Shown here: positions 1 through 7,050 of the stretch, in pieces | Numbering within the stretch: the first letter of the stretch is position 1 | Layout of the letters: each line of letters opens with the position of its first letter | Origin: Oscillospiraceae bacterium | GTDB lineage: Bacteria; Bacillota; Clostridia; Oscillospirales; Ruminococcaceae | Assembly (NCBI GenBank): GCA_021201235.1 | Contig: JAJQFI010000008.1 | Coordinates: 62,001 to 126,000, forward strand | DNA length: 64,000 bases | Direction of reading: 5' to 3' | Made by a program: the position numbers and the translations under genes | Notes under the pieces: model-generated | What the model was told of the DNA's origin: nothing | Seen by the model: only the letters and a program-made list of their open reading frames with translations | Databases searched by the model: none

Positions 1-1
1 G

Positions 2-733
2 GGTCTTATCGGTACTGAGGAGTTCATGCAGGCTGACGCTGACGGCTATACCCTGGGACTTCTTAACTGCGACCTCGTTCTGAACTACGTCACCGGCGCC
101 ACCGAAATCAACCCGATGGAAGACATGATTGCCCTCGGATGCGTTGAGCAGGACCCCTATTTCCTCCTTGCCGCTCAGAATGACAAGTTCTCGACATTTG
201 CGGAGTTCATCTCCTATGCCGAGGCCAATCCCGGCGAGCTCGTTGTAGGCGTTACCGGCGTCGGAACCATCCCGAACCTCCTCGGAACTATCCTTACAAC
301 AGCAGGTCTTGACGTTCTCGTAGTTCCCTATGACTCTGCTCCCGACGCTATCGCCGCAGTATTAGCGGGCGAATCCGACATCTGCATCTCGGCTATGGCA
401 TCAGCCGCAGGTAACCTCGAATCGGGCGACCTCATCGCAATCGCCGCCACCTCTTCGGCACGCTCCGAGACCTTGCCCGACGTTCCCACAATGGCAGAGG
501 TTGATGACAGATTCGCGGATGTAAACCTCCTGAGCTGGATTATGATCGCCGTTCCCGCGGGAACCGACGACGAAATCGTCGATTTCTGGAAGTCGGCTAT
601 TGCGGACGCTGTCGCCTCCGACGACTATGCGGAAACAAGAGAGAGCTTCTATTTCGAGTCGATTACTCTTACCGCCGATGACCTTGACGACTTTGTAAAC
701 GAACAGGCTGATTACTACAGGACACTGACCTGA
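2..733 (+). CDS. tctC: Tripartite tricarboxylate transporter substrate-binding protein, TctC/Bug family (5' partial)
   Basis: The reading frame is open from the window edge, so the signal peptide and N-terminal lobe lie outside. The visible ~244 residues match the second half of a TctC/Bug solute-binding protein: the ADGYTLG stretch near the edge and the long alpha/beta lobe with the LPDVPTMAE motif typical of the family. These extracytoplasmic proteins deliver carboxylates (citrate, succinate and similar) to the TctAB membrane complex. One base separates its stop from tctB, and tctA follows, so this is the usual CBA order. The actual substrate cannot be read from the sequence. Confidence 0.9.
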   Translation, partial: GLIGTEEFMQADADGYTLGLLNCDLVLNYVTGATEINPMEDMIALGCVEQDPYFLLAAQNDKFSTFAEFISYAEANPGELVVGVTGVGTIPNLLGTILTTAGLDVLVVPYDSAPDAIAAVLAGESDICISAMASAAGNLESGDLIAIAATSSARSETLPDVPTMAEVDDRFADVNLLSWIMIAVPAGTDDEIVDFWKSAIADAVASDDYAETRESFYFESITLTADDLDDFVNEQADYYRTLT

Positions 734-734
734 T

Positions 735-1253
735 ATGAAAAAGTATGATATCGGTGTCTCGATAGTTCTGATTTTAATTTCGATATATATGATGGTGACC
801 GCCTCGGGCTATAACGAGGCGGTCAGCGGTACTGCTATGGGTCCCGGAGTGTGGGTTATCATCCTGTGTGTCATCATGATAATCCTTTCGGCGATTCTTC
901 TTTTGAGAGCTCTTTTCGGGGACAAGCTGAAAAGCATGATGCAGAAGAAGTCAGAAGCCGCCGAAGCTCCTGAAGCTACGGCAGAAGCCGTTCCCGAAAA
1001 AATTTTCGACTTCAAGTCCCCCGGCATGAAGAGGCTTTATGTGGCATTGGGAGTGCTGGCGGTATTTGTAGTTCTTCTCGAGCTCTTCGGATTCTACATT
1101 GCTGTTGCGTTTTTACTGCCGGCGATAATGGCCATCTTCGGAGAGAGAAGATGGTGGATGATGCTTGCAGTCACCGCAGGGTCGCTTGTGTTCATATATG
1201 TCGTATTTGTATTATTCTTAAGCATCCGCCTGCCGCAAGGCATCATCTTCTGA
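735..1253 (+). CDS. tctB: Tripartite tricarboxylate transporter small membrane subunit, TctB family
   Basis: A 172-aa protein with four hydrophobic segments (about residues 6-26, 34-58, 97-118 and 120-165) and a charged Ala/Glu-rich loop in the middle, as expected for the small TctB subunit that pairs with TctA. The start lies one base after the tctC stop, which suggests translational coupling. The identification rests on size, topology and position between tctC and tctA more than on any sharp motif. Confidence 0.88.
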   Translation: MKKYDIGVSIVLILISIYMMVTASGYNEAVSGTAMGPGVWVIILCVIMIILSAILLLRALFGDKLKSMMQKKSEAAEAPEATAEAVPEKIFDFKSPGMKRLYVALGVLAVFVVLLELFGFYIAVAFLLPAIMAIFGERRWWMMLAVTAGSLVFIYVVFVLFLSIRLPQGIIF

Positions 1254-1270
1254 ACGCGTGAGGTAACAAA

Positions 1271-2776
1271 ATGCTTTCATCTTTACTTTCAGCGATTTCA
1301 ACCGTCTTCACGCCATTCAATCTCCTGCTCACGTTTGCCGGAGCGTTTTTCGGAGTGTTTATAGGTGCGATGCCCGGGCTCACCTCGATTATGGGTCTGA
1401 GCCTTCTTTTGCCGCTTACCCTCACTTTTGAGGGGAACAGCGGAATCCTGATGCTACTCGGAGTCTTCTGCGGCTCCATCTACGGCGGTTCGATAACCGC
1501 CATTCTCATTAAAACTCCCGGAACGGCTAACTCAGCCGCAACCGTCCTAGACGGCTATCCATTGGCTCAGAAGGGCGAGGCGGCAAAGGCGCTCGGAGTT
1601 TCGACGTTCGCTTCAACCTTCGGAGGCATATTCAGCGCAATTATGCTCCTCTGGACGGCACCGCTTCTCTCAAAGGTTGCGCTGTCGTTCACGTCACCCG
1701 AATACTTTGCACTCGCCGTCTTCGGAATCAGTATGGTCACCTCTCTTTCGTCGAAGAATATTCTGAAAGGGCTTATCAGTGCGGTTATCGGGCTCATGCT
1801 TGCGACCGTCGGAATGGACAGCCTGACCGGTGCGAAGAGGTTCACTTTTGATTCTACATATCTCCTCGGCGGAATTGCGATGGTGCCGGTCCTGATTGGA
1901 CTTTACGCATTCTCGCAGGGGCTTTCGAATATTGTCGAGGGGAACAAGGTGCCCGTCAAGTCGAAGGAAAAGATCCGGCACACCTTCCCTACTCCGAAGA
2001 TCATCAAAAAGATTATGCCGACGGTTCTTCGGTCGAGCATTATCGGAACCGTGATTGGTGCCATCCCCGGCACCGGCGGCGACATCGCCTGCTGGACAGC
2101 CTATAACGAGACGAAGCGTTGGGACAAGAATCCCGAAGAATTCGGAACCGGCAGAGTCGAGGGCGTTGCGGCTCCCGAAGCGGCGAACAGCGCCATCTCG
2201 GGCGGCGCTCTGATTCCCCTTCTGACGCTCGGCATCCCCGGAGACGCCGGTACAGCGATTATGCTCGGAGCACTCATGATGCAGGGAATCGTCCCCGGAC
2301 CGCTTCTCTTCACTCAGGAACAGGAGAAGGTCTATATCATCATCGTCGGACTGTTCGTTGCGAACATCTTCATGGGGCTAATCGGCTTCAGTGGAATCCG
2401 GCTCTTTGCGAAGATTTCCGCCGTCAGCACCCGATTCTTAACGCCGATTGTCTTCGTCTTCTGCATTGTCGGAACCTATGCCCTCAATTCAAACGTAAAC
2501 GACATTTTCCTGATGTTTATTGTAGGAATACTTGCATACTTCCTGCAGAAGCTTGACTTCCCTATGCCGCCGATTGTCCTTGGGCTCATCCTCGGCAGTA
2601 CTCTTGAGAAGAATCTCCAGAGAACGCTTATCTTAAGCGACGGAGACTTCTCGATCTTCCTTCAGAGACCGATTGCGCTGTGCCTCCTCATCGCCGCCTT
2701 TGCGTCGATATTTGTCCCGCCGGTTATCAATCTTGTCAAGAAGAGAAGGGCGAAGAAAGTGGCTGTGGCGGAATAA
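1271..2776 (+). CDS. tctA: Tripartite tricarboxylate transporter large permease, TctA family
   Basis: A 501-aa polytopic membrane protein, the usual TctA length. Family hallmarks are visible: the GAMPGLTSIMGLSLLLPLT segment near residue 35, the YGGSITAILIKTPGT motif near residue 75 and the GAIPGTGGDIACW repeat near residue 263. It would carry the carboxylate across the membrane, driven by an ion gradient, after delivery by TctC. It starts 17 bases after tctB with an AGGT ribosome site, and a strong terminator follows at 2804-2833, so it closes the operon. Confidence 0.95.
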   Translation: MLSSLLSAISTVFTPFNLLLTFAGAFFGVFIGAMPGLTSIMGLSLLLPLTLTFEGNSGILMLLGVFCGSIYGGSITAILIKTPGTANSAATVLDGYPLAQKGEAAKALGVSTFASTFGGIFSAIMLLWTAPLLSKVALSFTSPEYFALAVFGISMVTSLSSKNILKGLISAVIGLMLATVGMDSLTGAKRFTFDSTYLLGGIAMVPVLIGLYAFSQGLSNIVEGNKVPVKSKEKIRHTFPTPKIIKKIMPTVLRSSIIGTVIGAIPGTGGDIACWTAYNETKRWDKNPEEFGTGRVEGVAAPEAANSAISGGALIPLLTLGIPGDAGTAIMLGALMMQGIVPGPLLFTQEQEKVYIIIVGLFVANIFMGLIGFSGIRLFAKISAVSTRFLTPIVFVFCIVGTYALNSNVNDIFLMFIVGILAYFLQKLDFPMPPIVLGLILGSTLEKNLQRTLILSDGDFSIFLQRPIALCLLIAAFASIFVPPVINLVKKRRAKKVAVAE

Positions 2777-2803
2777 AACCGACTATTATAATAAAGGAGA
2801 ACG

Positions 2804-2833
2804 CCGACCGGTTTTTAAAACCGGTCGGCTTTT
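2804..2833 (+). terminator. Intrinsic terminator of the tct operon
   Basis: CCGACCGG at 2804-2811 and CCGGTCGG at 2821-2828 form the GC part of a near-perfect stem, extended by the T-run and A-run between them, and CTTTTG follows. It lies 28 bases after the tctA stop. Confidence 0.85.
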
Positions 2834-2873
2834 GTGAAATGTGTATAAAAGTGGAGTGGCAATCGGTATTGAC

Positions 2874-2990
2874 TTAAGCCGTGCGGCTCTTCGCAAGAGC
2901 TCCCCGGCAGAGCCGTTTTACTGAGCTTGTTGCAAGCAGAATTGCAGTAGAAATCACTGCGGCGACTAATAGTTCTAAGATTGTAAGCAT
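2874..2990 (-). CDS. 38-aa single-span membrane peptide, unannotated class
   Basis: A short frame starting ATG at 2990 and stopping TAA at 2874 encodes 38 residues. Residues 2-23 are hydrophobic (MLTILELLVAAV at the start) and the tail is basic, with K25, R26, R29, K34 and R36. Support for it being real: an AAAGGAGAG ribosome site nine bases before the ATG, and a perfect TTGACA-17-TATACT promoter about 95 bases upstream with a stem-loop at the start of the transcript. The architecture resembles type I toxin peptides or small stress membrane peptides. I do not recognise the sequence, and no function can be assigned. Confidence 0.65.
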   Translation of the reverse strand: MLTILELLVAAVISTAILLATSSVKRLCRGALAKSRTA

Positions 2991-3010
2991 CAGTTTCGGC
3001 TCTCCTTTCG

Positions 3011-3076
3011 GTTAGCGTGGACTAACTTGATGGTTTTATAGTAGCAGAGGCTCAATTTGCGTTAGCCTCTGCTAAC
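3011..3076 (-). promoter_or_regulatory. Structured 5' leader with paired GTTAG-N6-CTAAC palindromes
   Basis: An 11-bp perfect inverted repeat (TAGCAGAGGCT at 3042-3052, AGCCTCTGCTA at 3064-3074) begins within a few bases of the predicted transcript start, so the mRNA would start with a stem-loop. Two further palindromes of the form GTTAG-N6-CTAAC lie at 3011-3026 and 3061-3076, 50 bp apart. They could be operators or alternative RNA pairings. Seen directly; the role is inferred. Confidence 0.6.
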
Positions 3077-3083
3077 TGCCTAT

Positions 3084-3112
3084 AGTATACACTATTTTGG
3101 AGAGCTTGTCAA
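3084..3112 (-). promoter_or_regulatory. Sigma-A promoter of the 38-aa peptide gene
   Basis: On the minus strand the -35 is TTGACA (3107-3112), the spacer is 17 bases and the -10 is TATACT (3084-3089). Predicted transcription start is near 3077. The region around the -10 reads AGTATACACTAT on the plus strand, identical over 12 bases to the -10 region of the toxin-antitoxin promoter at 15988-15999. Confidence 0.85.
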
Positions 3113-3153
3113 GGGGTTTGGAAGAGATTTTGAAAAAATTTTGAGAGCAGCCC

Positions 3154-3552
3154 TCATTCGGCTTTATCAAAATCCTTCGGCACGCAAATCAGGTATTGAT
3201 AGACGGTGAAGCTCTTGTAGCCACTGCCATCGAGCTCTTCATCATCACGGATGATATAGCCCTTCTCGACCATGCATGGACAGATATCTCCGTACACATC
3301 TTTCACCATGACACCAGCGATTTTTCCGTCTTTGACGATAATCGATTTTACGTCCTCGCTTTCGTCAATGGTACAACTGAAGTTATACTCGCTTTTCCTG
3401 CGCTCGTTCACAGGATGATTGACGTAAACGCCACAACCCATTCTGAAATAATCAAGCTGTTCAGAGACGGGCAGACCTTCGATAAGGCTTTCAAAGCCTT
3501 CGGGATAGTTGACAGCGCCGTAGCTGTCCTGATATGTTACTAACTCTTTCAT
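3154..3552 (-). CDS. Hypothetical protein, 132 aa
   Basis: Start ATG at 3552 is chosen because AAAGGAG lies eight bases upstream; the open frame extends further upstream into the GNAT gene but without a ribosome site. The protein is acidic and has two Cys in a CPCMV stretch near residue 90, no signal peptide and no membrane span. The gene follows the GNAT gene by 13 bases and is probably the last gene of the araD-GNAT operon. I do not recognise the family. Confidence 0.75.
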   Translation of the reverse strand: MKELVTYQDSYGAVNYPEGFESLIEGLPVSEQLDYFRMGCGVYVNHPVNERRKSEYNFSCTIDESEDVKSIIVKDGKIAGVMVKDVYGDICPCMVEKGYIIRDDEELDGSGYKSFTVYQYLICVPKDFDKAE

Positions 3553-3565
3553 TATATTCACTCCT

Positions 3566-4129
3566 TTATAGCACCTTGACCATCGAAATCTCATCAAGAA
3601 GCGTGCCGTCGACAAGCTTGACGGCGTTGGGGCGATGGGCGACTTCCTTGAAGCCCATCTTTGTGTAGAGACCGAGAGCCCGGGTGTTGCCCTCAAGATA
3701 GTCAAGCTCAATCTGCATGATGCCGCCACGCTCATAGGCGTTCTTGATAAGCTCGTTGAACATGGCAGTGCCGATGCCGAGACCCCAGTACTTTTTGATA
3801 AGACCGACGCCGACAGTGGCACGGTGAGCGGTTTTGAGGCGGGTGTTGTAGCTGATAGAGCAGTTTCCTGCAAGTTCGCCGTCAACGAAGCAACAAATCA
3901 TCAGCTTGTCGGGACTCGAGATATTGTCCCCGATAATCTCTTCCTCTCTCCGTAAGCCCTCCTCGCCTTCCCATCTTCCGGATTCCCTCGGGTCAGACAT
4001 GAGAAAATCGGTCTCGGTGGCGGTGGTGAGGAGATAGTTGATCAGAGCTGGGCAATCGGAGAGCTCGGGACTGCGGAAAATGGCTTCGCGACCGTCTTTA
4101 AGAGCAATTGTTTTGGGTGAGAATGTCAT
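3566..4129 (-). CDS. GNAT family N-acetyltransferase
   Basis: 187 aa with the GNAT fold in order: an N-terminal strand-helix region, the beta4 strand [19 protein letters not shown] holding the acetyl-CoA pyrophosphate loop (R/Q-x-x-G-x-G/A equivalent at GLGIGTAM, about residues 117-124), and the C-terminal [11 protein letters not shown] motif. It probably acetylates a small molecule or protein N-terminus; the substrate is unknown. Its ATG overlaps the araD stop by four bases, so the two are translationally coupled. Confidence 0.85.
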   Translation of the reverse strand: MTFSPKTIALKDGREAIFRSPELSDCPALINYLLTTATETDFLMSDPRESGRWEGEEGLRREEEIIGDNISSPDKLMICCFVDGELAGNCSISYNTRLKTAHRATVGVGLIKKYWGLGIGTAMFNELIKNAYERGGIMQIELDYLEGNTRALGLYTKMGFKEVAHRPNAVKLVDGTLLDEISMVKVL

Positions 4130-4824
4130 AGTTTTCCTTTCTGCCCGTAATAAGCATTCGCTCCATGTTTTCTTAAATAATGCTTATCAAGCAGTTCCTG
4201 TTGCATGGGTTCGAGATTCGGGTTTAGGGCGTAGGCGCGGATTGCCATCTTGGCGCATTCTTCGAGGATTACGGCGTGGTGAACCGAGTCGACGGCGTTC
4301 TTGCCCCAGGTGAACGGTCCGTGAGAATGGACGAGGACGGCGGGGATGGCGTCGGGGTCCTTGTCCTTGAAGGTCTCGATGATGACAAGACCGGTGTTCT
4401 TTTCGTATTCGCCGGCGATTTTCTCGGGGGTCATCTTCCTTGTGCAGGGGATTTCGCCATAGAAATAGTCACCGTGGGTGGTTCCGAGTGCAGGGATTCC
4501 CCTTCCCGCCTGTGCGAACGAGGTTGCATAGGACGAATGGGTGTGAGTGACGCCGCCGATGTTCGGGAAAGCCTTGTAGAATTCGACGTGAGTCGGAGTG
4601 TCGGACGACGGATTCAGGTCTCCCTCAACGACTTTGCCATTGAGATCTACAACGACCATGTCTTCCGGCTTCATCACGTCATACTCAACGCCAGACGGCT
4701 TGATGACGACGAGCCCGCTCTCACGGTCGATTCCCGAGACGTTGCCCCAGGTGAAGGTGACGAGTCCGTACTTCGGGAGGAGCATGTTTGCCTCCCAGAC
4801 CTCTTTTTTCAGTTGTTCCAGCAT
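4126..4824 (-). CDS. araD: L-ribulose-5-phosphate 4-epimerase (class II aldolase fold)
   Basis: 232 aa, matching AraD length. It interconverts L-ribulose 5-phosphate and D-xylulose 5-phosphate. Zinc ligands are visible in THTHSSYA (about residues 94-101) and HSHGPFTWG (about 168-176), and the N-terminal GNVSG substrate motif is present near residue 28. ATG at 4824 is preferred to a TTG 18 bases upstream because AGGAAG lies eight bases before the ATG. No araA, araB or sugar transporter is adjacent, so the upstream pathway is encoded elsewhere. A possible TTGACA-17-CAAAAT promoter overlaps the end of the yfcE gene. Confidence 0.9.
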   Translation of the reverse strand: MLEQLKKEVWEANMLLPKYGLVTFTWGNVSGIDRESGLVVIKPSGVEYDVMKPEDMVVVDLNGKVVEGDLNPSSDTPTHVEFYKAFPNIGGVTHTHSSYATSFAQAGRGIPALGTTHGDYFYGEIPCTRKMTPEKIAGEYEKNTGLVIIETFKDKDPDAIPAVLVHSHGPFTWGKNAVDSVHHAVILEECAKMAIRAYALNPNLEPMQQELLDKHYLRKHGANAYYGQKGKL

Positions 4825-4885
4825 AACTAATCTTCCTTTCAATGGTTTTTATAAGTCAACATTTTGCTTTGATTCTCATATACTG

Positions 4886-5371
4886 TCAATAGTCAACCGT
4901 TGCGACGAGTATGCCCTTTTCGTTCGGGAAAATGTCGATGGTCGCATAGGAAGCCGGGAGACCGTCCTTCGGGAGAGCGAGGCTTCCCGGATTGACATAG
5001 TAGATGCCGTTTATGTAGTCGACAGCTCTGCAATGGGTGTGACCGTAGACGACGACATCGGCACGGTTCTGGTACGCAAGTTCCTGCAGGCTCTCGAGCC
5101 CGTATTTGACATGGTGGAGATGTCCGTGCGTCAGGATTATCTTCTTGTTGGCGGCATGAACAACCTGAATCGGCAGGTCGCCGGAGGTATAGTCGCAGTT
5201 GCCGGGAACGGTGACGAGCTTGACATCCGGGAACATCTCGGGAATATTACGGACATCTTTCAGAACATCTCCGGCAAAAAGATAGATGTCGGTTGTGTCC
5301 TTGGTTCTATTTATCAGATCCTCGATCCGGGCATGGAGACCATGGGAGTCAGAGAAGGCTATCAGTCGCAT
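4886..5371 (-). CDS. yfcE: YfcE/MJ0936 family phosphodiesterase
   Basis: 161-aa calcineurin-like metallophosphoesterase. Metal-binding motifs are in order: FSDSHG (residues 6-11), FAGDV, PGNCD, LTHGHLHH and VYGHTH. Family members hydrolyse phosphodiesters with Mn2+; the physiological substrate is generally unknown. Start ATG at 5371 is chosen because AAGGAG lies nine bases upstream and the next residues begin the first beta strand; an upstream extension of the frame lacks homology. Confidence 0.9.
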   Translation of the reverse strand: MRLIAFSDSHGLHARIEDLINRTKDTTDIYLFAGDVLKDVRNIPEMFPDVKLVTVPGNCDYTSGDLPIQVVHAANKKIILTHGHLHHVKYGLESLQELAYQNRADVVVYGHTHCRAVDYINGIYYVNPGSLALPKDGLPASYATIDIFPNEKGILVATVDY

Positions 5372-5405
5372 ATATTTTCTCCTTAGATATTTTGCATTTA
5401 CTGAT

Positions 5406-5434
5406 ATAATAGCACAATAATGCGATTTACGCAA
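5406..5434 (-). promoter_or_regulatory. Promoter of the yfcE gene
   Basis: Minus strand TTGCGT (5429-5434), 17-base spacer, TATTAT (5406-5411), about 35 bases upstream of the start codon. Confidence 0.6.
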
Positions 5435-5460
5435 CATAAATTTTAGTATAGAGGTGGCTT

Positions 5461-5706
5461 ATGAATCTTAACGACAGGCAGATTGAATACTTGATTAAGA
5501 ACGCTTCGGCAAAATTGGGTGTGAGTGAGGAACAGCTTCGGACCGAGCTTAAGAACGGGACTTTTGACAGATTGCTCGGGTCTCTTCCGAAAAACGAGGC
5601 ACAAAGGCTGACGGCGGCTCTTTCGAGCCCGGCGACGGCTCAGGCGGTGCTCTCGAGCCCGCAGGCTAAGGAGCTTATGAAGAAGCTCTTTCCCGACAAC
5701 AAATAG
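5461..5706 (+). CDS. Small hypothetical protein, 81 aa (first of three-gene cluster)
   Basis: Starts ATG with AGAGGTGG just upstream. A soluble, helical, lysine- and leucine-rich protein with a repeated ALSSPATAQAVLSSP region in its C-terminal half and no Cys, signal or membrane segment. It is followed after 30 bases by another small gene and then an overlapping third one, so the three are one operon. I do not recognise the family. The divergent yfcE gene shares the upstream region. Confidence 0.7.
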   Translation: MNLNDRQIEYLIKNASAKLGVSEEQLRTELKNGTFDRLLGSLPKNEAQRLTAALSSPATAQAVLSSPQAKELMKKLFPDNK

Positions 5707-5736
5707 CATTTGAATTGAGCCAAAGGAGGTGGCGGC

Positions 5737-6090
5737 GTGGACGACTTTGCGGAGAAAATAAGTCAGGTGCTTTCGGACGAAGAGAGCATGAAGCAGATTG
5801 GCGAGCTTGCCGCCATGCTCGGGCTGTCGCCGGACGGGAATCCTCAACCGGAAGCTACGAAGGCTTCCGAAAATCTCGATATGAGCGCAATTTCGGGGCT
5901 TATGCAGAAGATGAAAGGCTTTCAGCCGGACGACGACAACACCCGATTCCTTCTAGCGCTCCGTCCGCTTCTTGGCGAGGAAAAGCAGAATAAAATCGAC
6001 CGTGCGGTGAAGGTTCTGAGGCTCTTGAATCTCCTGCCGCTCATCAGCGAAAGCGGTCTATTAGGAGGCGATTTCTTTGCCGGACTCTGA
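5737..6090 (+). CDS. Small hypothetical protein, 117 aa (second of three-gene cluster)
   Basis: Starts with GTG; the choice is supported by AAAGGAGGT at 5722-5730, seven bases upstream. Acidic N-terminal half (a run of Asp/Glu-rich helices), a MSAISGLMQKMKGF motif near residue 50, and a basic, leucine-rich C-terminal third with the pattern LLALRPLLGEEKQNKIDRAV, recalling small predicted membrane-surface proteins. Its last 14 bases overlap the next gene. No recognised function. Confidence 0.7.
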   Translation: MDDFAEKISQVLSDEESMKQIGELAAMLGLSPDGNPQPEATKASENLDMSAISGLMQKMKGFQPDDDNTRFLLALRPLLGEEKQNKIDRAVKVLRLLNLLPLISESGLLGGDFFAGL

Positions 6091-6388
6091 GTTTTCGAGG
6101 ATGCAACAGGAAGCCTTAGAGCGCATGCGGGAGATGCAACGCCGCTCACGAACGGTCGTGAATCCTCCGCCGGAGCCGTCTCCCGAGCCTCCGCCGACTC
6201 CTCCGCCTGCTCCTCCCCGACCGACATTTCAGCCAAACTTAAATGTCAACAACCTGTTTCAGAACATCTTGGGCGACGGCTTGAAACTCGATTCGGAGAA
6301 AGCGCTTATACTTATGATGCTGTTTGTGCTGTATAAAAATAAGGCGGATATAAAGTTGCTTATTGCGCTTGGGTATTTGCTACTGTAG
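6077..6388 (+). CDS. Small proline-linker membrane-associated protein, 103 aa (third of cluster)
   Basis: Start is TTG at 6077 with GGAGGCG seven bases before it, overlapping the end of the previous gene. Three parts: a charged helical N-terminus rich in Met/Arg/Glu (1-25), a Pro/Glu-rich linker (about 30-52) and a hydrophobic C-terminal segment interrupted by a Lys/Asp turn (about 76-103). The layout suggests an anchored protein with an extended tether. I do not recognise the family. Confidence 0.65.
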   Translation: MPDSEFSRMQQEALERMREMQRRSRTVVNPPPEPSPEPPPTPPPAPPRPTFQPNLNVNNLFQNILGDGLKLDSEKALILMMLFVLYKNKADIKLLIALGYLLL

Positions 6389-6390
6389 TG

Positions 6391-6419
6391 TTGACTTTTT
6401 CCTGATTTGAATGTACAAT
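6391..6419 (+). promoter_or_regulatory. Promoter of the FTR-like/thioredoxin pair
   Basis: TTGACT (6391-6396), 17-base spacer, TACAAT (6414-6419), placed directly after the stop of the preceding three-gene cluster. Confidence 0.7.
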
Positions 6420-6465
6420 ATCCTTAAGGGCAAACTAATATCACGAGCCCGAAAGGATGACTAAA

Positions 6466-6663
6466 ATGAAGCTGTACTACAACAAGGACGAGAAGATTGT
6501 CGAGGCTATCAGGAAGGGGCTTCTCAAGAAAGAGGGTCATTGCCCTTGCAAGCTCGAAATGAGCGAGGACACCATGTGCATGTGCAAGGAGTTTCGCGAG
6601 CAGGTCGCCGACCCGGAGTTTGAGGGCTACTGCCACTGCAGGCTCTACTATAAGGAAAAGTAA
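6466..6663 (+). CDS. Mini ferredoxin:thioredoxin reductase catalytic-subunit-like protein
   Basis: A 65-aa protein with three Cys-x-Cys pairs: C26-P-C28, C38-M-C40 and C56-H-C58. This is the pattern of the FTR catalytic (beta) subunit, in which a [4Fe-4S] cluster sits beside a redox disulfide formed by the second Cys of the CPC and CHC pairs. It is shorter than plant or cyanobacterial FTR and the first two pairs are closer together. Its probable role is passing electrons from ferredoxin to the thioredoxin encoded 18 bases downstream. ATG at 6466 is preferred to the ATG at 6457, which overlaps the AAAGGA ribosome site. Confidence 0.85.
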   Translation: MKLYYNKDEKIVEAIRKGLLKKEGHCPCKLEMSEDTMCMCKEFREQVADPEFEGYCHCRLYYKEK

Positions 6664-6681
6664 AAGAAAGGATGATTCAAA

Positions 6682-6990
6682 ATGCTGACTGTTCTGACAA
6701 ATGAAAATTTTGACGCTGAGGTTATGAGCTCCGAGAAGCCGGTTATTATCGACTTCTGGGCTGAATGGTGCGGACCGTGCAGAATGATGTCCCCAATCGT
6801 CGACGAAATCGCCGAGGAGCACGAGGAGTACAAAGTCTGCAAGTGCAACGTCGACGAGGCTGGCGAGCTTGCAAACAGGTTCAAAGTCACTGCCATTCCG
6901 ACCATCGTCATGATTAAAAACGGCGAACTTGCCGCAACTTCGGTTGGGTATATGGAAAAAGAAGGGCTTCTCCAACAGCTCACCAAGTAA
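6682..6990 (+). CDS. trxA: Thioredoxin
   Basis: 102 aa with the WCGPC active site (residues 29-33), the FxAxWC strand before it and the cis-proline loop AIPT near residue 74, all as in a standard thioredoxin. A small thiol-disulfide oxidoreductase of the cytoplasm. It lies directly after the FTR-like gene with its own AAAGGATG ribosome site, so its reductant is likely that protein rather than an NADPH-dependent reductase; none is encoded nearby. Confidence 0.95.
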   Translation: MLTVLTNENFDAEVMSSEKPVIIDFWAEWCGPCRMMSPIVDEIAEEHEEYKVCKCNVDEAGELANRFKVTAIPTIVMIKNGELAATSVGYMEKEGLLQQLTK

Positions 6991-7005
6991 AACCGCATTA
7001 AAAAA

Positions 7006-7032
7006 GCCGTCCCGATTGATTTCGGAACGGCG
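7006..7032. terminator. Bidirectional terminator between thioredoxin and EF-G-like genes
   Basis: GCCGT and CCGA pair with TCGG and ACGGC around a short loop; AAAAA precedes and GTTTTA follows, so the hairpin can end transcripts from both converging genes. Confidence 0.8.
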
Positions 7033-7050
7033 TTTTATTATGCTTAAATA

